A stretch of 5,047 bases of DNA from Sedimenticola sp. (GTDB lineage: Bacteria > Pseudomonadota > Gammaproteobacteria > Chromatiales > Chromatiaceae): assembly GCA_027038775.1 (NCBI GenBank), contig JALWGP010000325.1:2674-7720 (forward strand). Direction: 5' to 3'. The notes below the pieces were generated by a model, which worked only from the letters and a program-made list of their open reading frames with translations, was not told the origin of the DNA and searched no databases. Shown piece by piece: positions 4,989 through 5,047 of the stretch. Numbering within the stretch: position 1 is the stretch's first letter; every line of letters starts with the position of its first letter. Position numbers and translations under genes: made by a program.

Positions 4989-5047
4989 GTAGGAGCGGCA
5001 TTCTGCCGCGGGCTTTTGGGGGTTCGGCCCGGGGGCGGGCCTCCTAC
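4989..5047. repeat. REPIN-like element: two inverted GTAGGAG REP units
   Basis: Two REP units face each other. The left one is GTAGGA followed by a 6-base stem, GCGGCA with TGCCGC (4995-5000 and 5004-5009), around TTC. The right one, read on the minus strand from 5047, is GTAGGA followed by GGCCCG with CGGGCC (5041-5036 and 5031-5026) around CCCC. The outer 7 bases GTAGGAG and CTCCTAC are perfect inverted repeats, and the element is 59 bases long. Such paired REPs are non-autonomous elements moved by RAYT (REP-associated tyrosine) transposases, which would be encoded elsewhere. The window ends exactly at the right terminus, so further copies cannot be seen. Confidence 0.75.

Noticed and set aside
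1..5047. CRISPR array, tRNA or rRNA gene, insertion sequence, toxin-antitoxin or phage defence genes
   Set aside because: No spaced direct repeats, cloverleaf, transposase motifs or related domains were seen anywhere; the window is filled by hemA, three envelope genes and short non-coding elements.

Overview
This 5,047-base window is GC-rich and tightly packed. It looks like a gammaproteobacterial chromosome. The evidence is the glutamyl-tRNA reductase start at the left edge, the strong preference for C or G at third codon positions, and a GTAGGAG-type REP/REPIN element at the right edge. A purple-sulfur or Ectothiorhodospiraceae-like lineage would fit, but that placement is inference and no taxon can be proven from this sequence alone.

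Layout. Bases 1-413 (minus strand) hold the first 137 codons of hemA, the first enzyme of C5 tetrapyrrole synthesis, running off the left edge. Bases 414-743 are a 330-base divergent intergenic region with candidate promoters facing both ways, three TTTGCA repeats and a leader inverted repeat. Bases 744-4932 (plus strand) hold three genes in a row: two tandem paralogues of 318 residues each (744-1700 and 1778-2734) of the LolA-like 'outer membrane lipoprotein-sorting protein' family (PF17131 type), then a 713-residue outer-membrane beta-barrel of the DUF1302 family (2791-4932). Short gaps of 77 and 56 bases separate them. Each gap has a GC-rich hairpin without a T-run, and each gene has its own ribosome binding site. 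Bases 4933-5047 contain no gene. They hold a strong GC-rich hairpin, probably the end of the transcription unit, and then a pair of inverted REP units forming a REPIN-like element that ends exactly at the window edge.

How it may work. All three plus-strand products have clear Sec signal peptides. Two are predicted periplasmic LolA-fold carriers and one an outer-membrane barrel. Families of this kind often occur with MMPL/RND-type lipid exporters, so the simplest reading is a cell-envelope module that moves a hydrophobic molecule through the periplasm to or across the outer membrane. The cargo is unknown and no inner-membrane pump is encoded here. The most interesting points are the doubled carrier, its site next to hemA (where lolB often sits in gammaproteobacteria), the codon-shifted central part of the barrel, and the REPIN with covarying stems.
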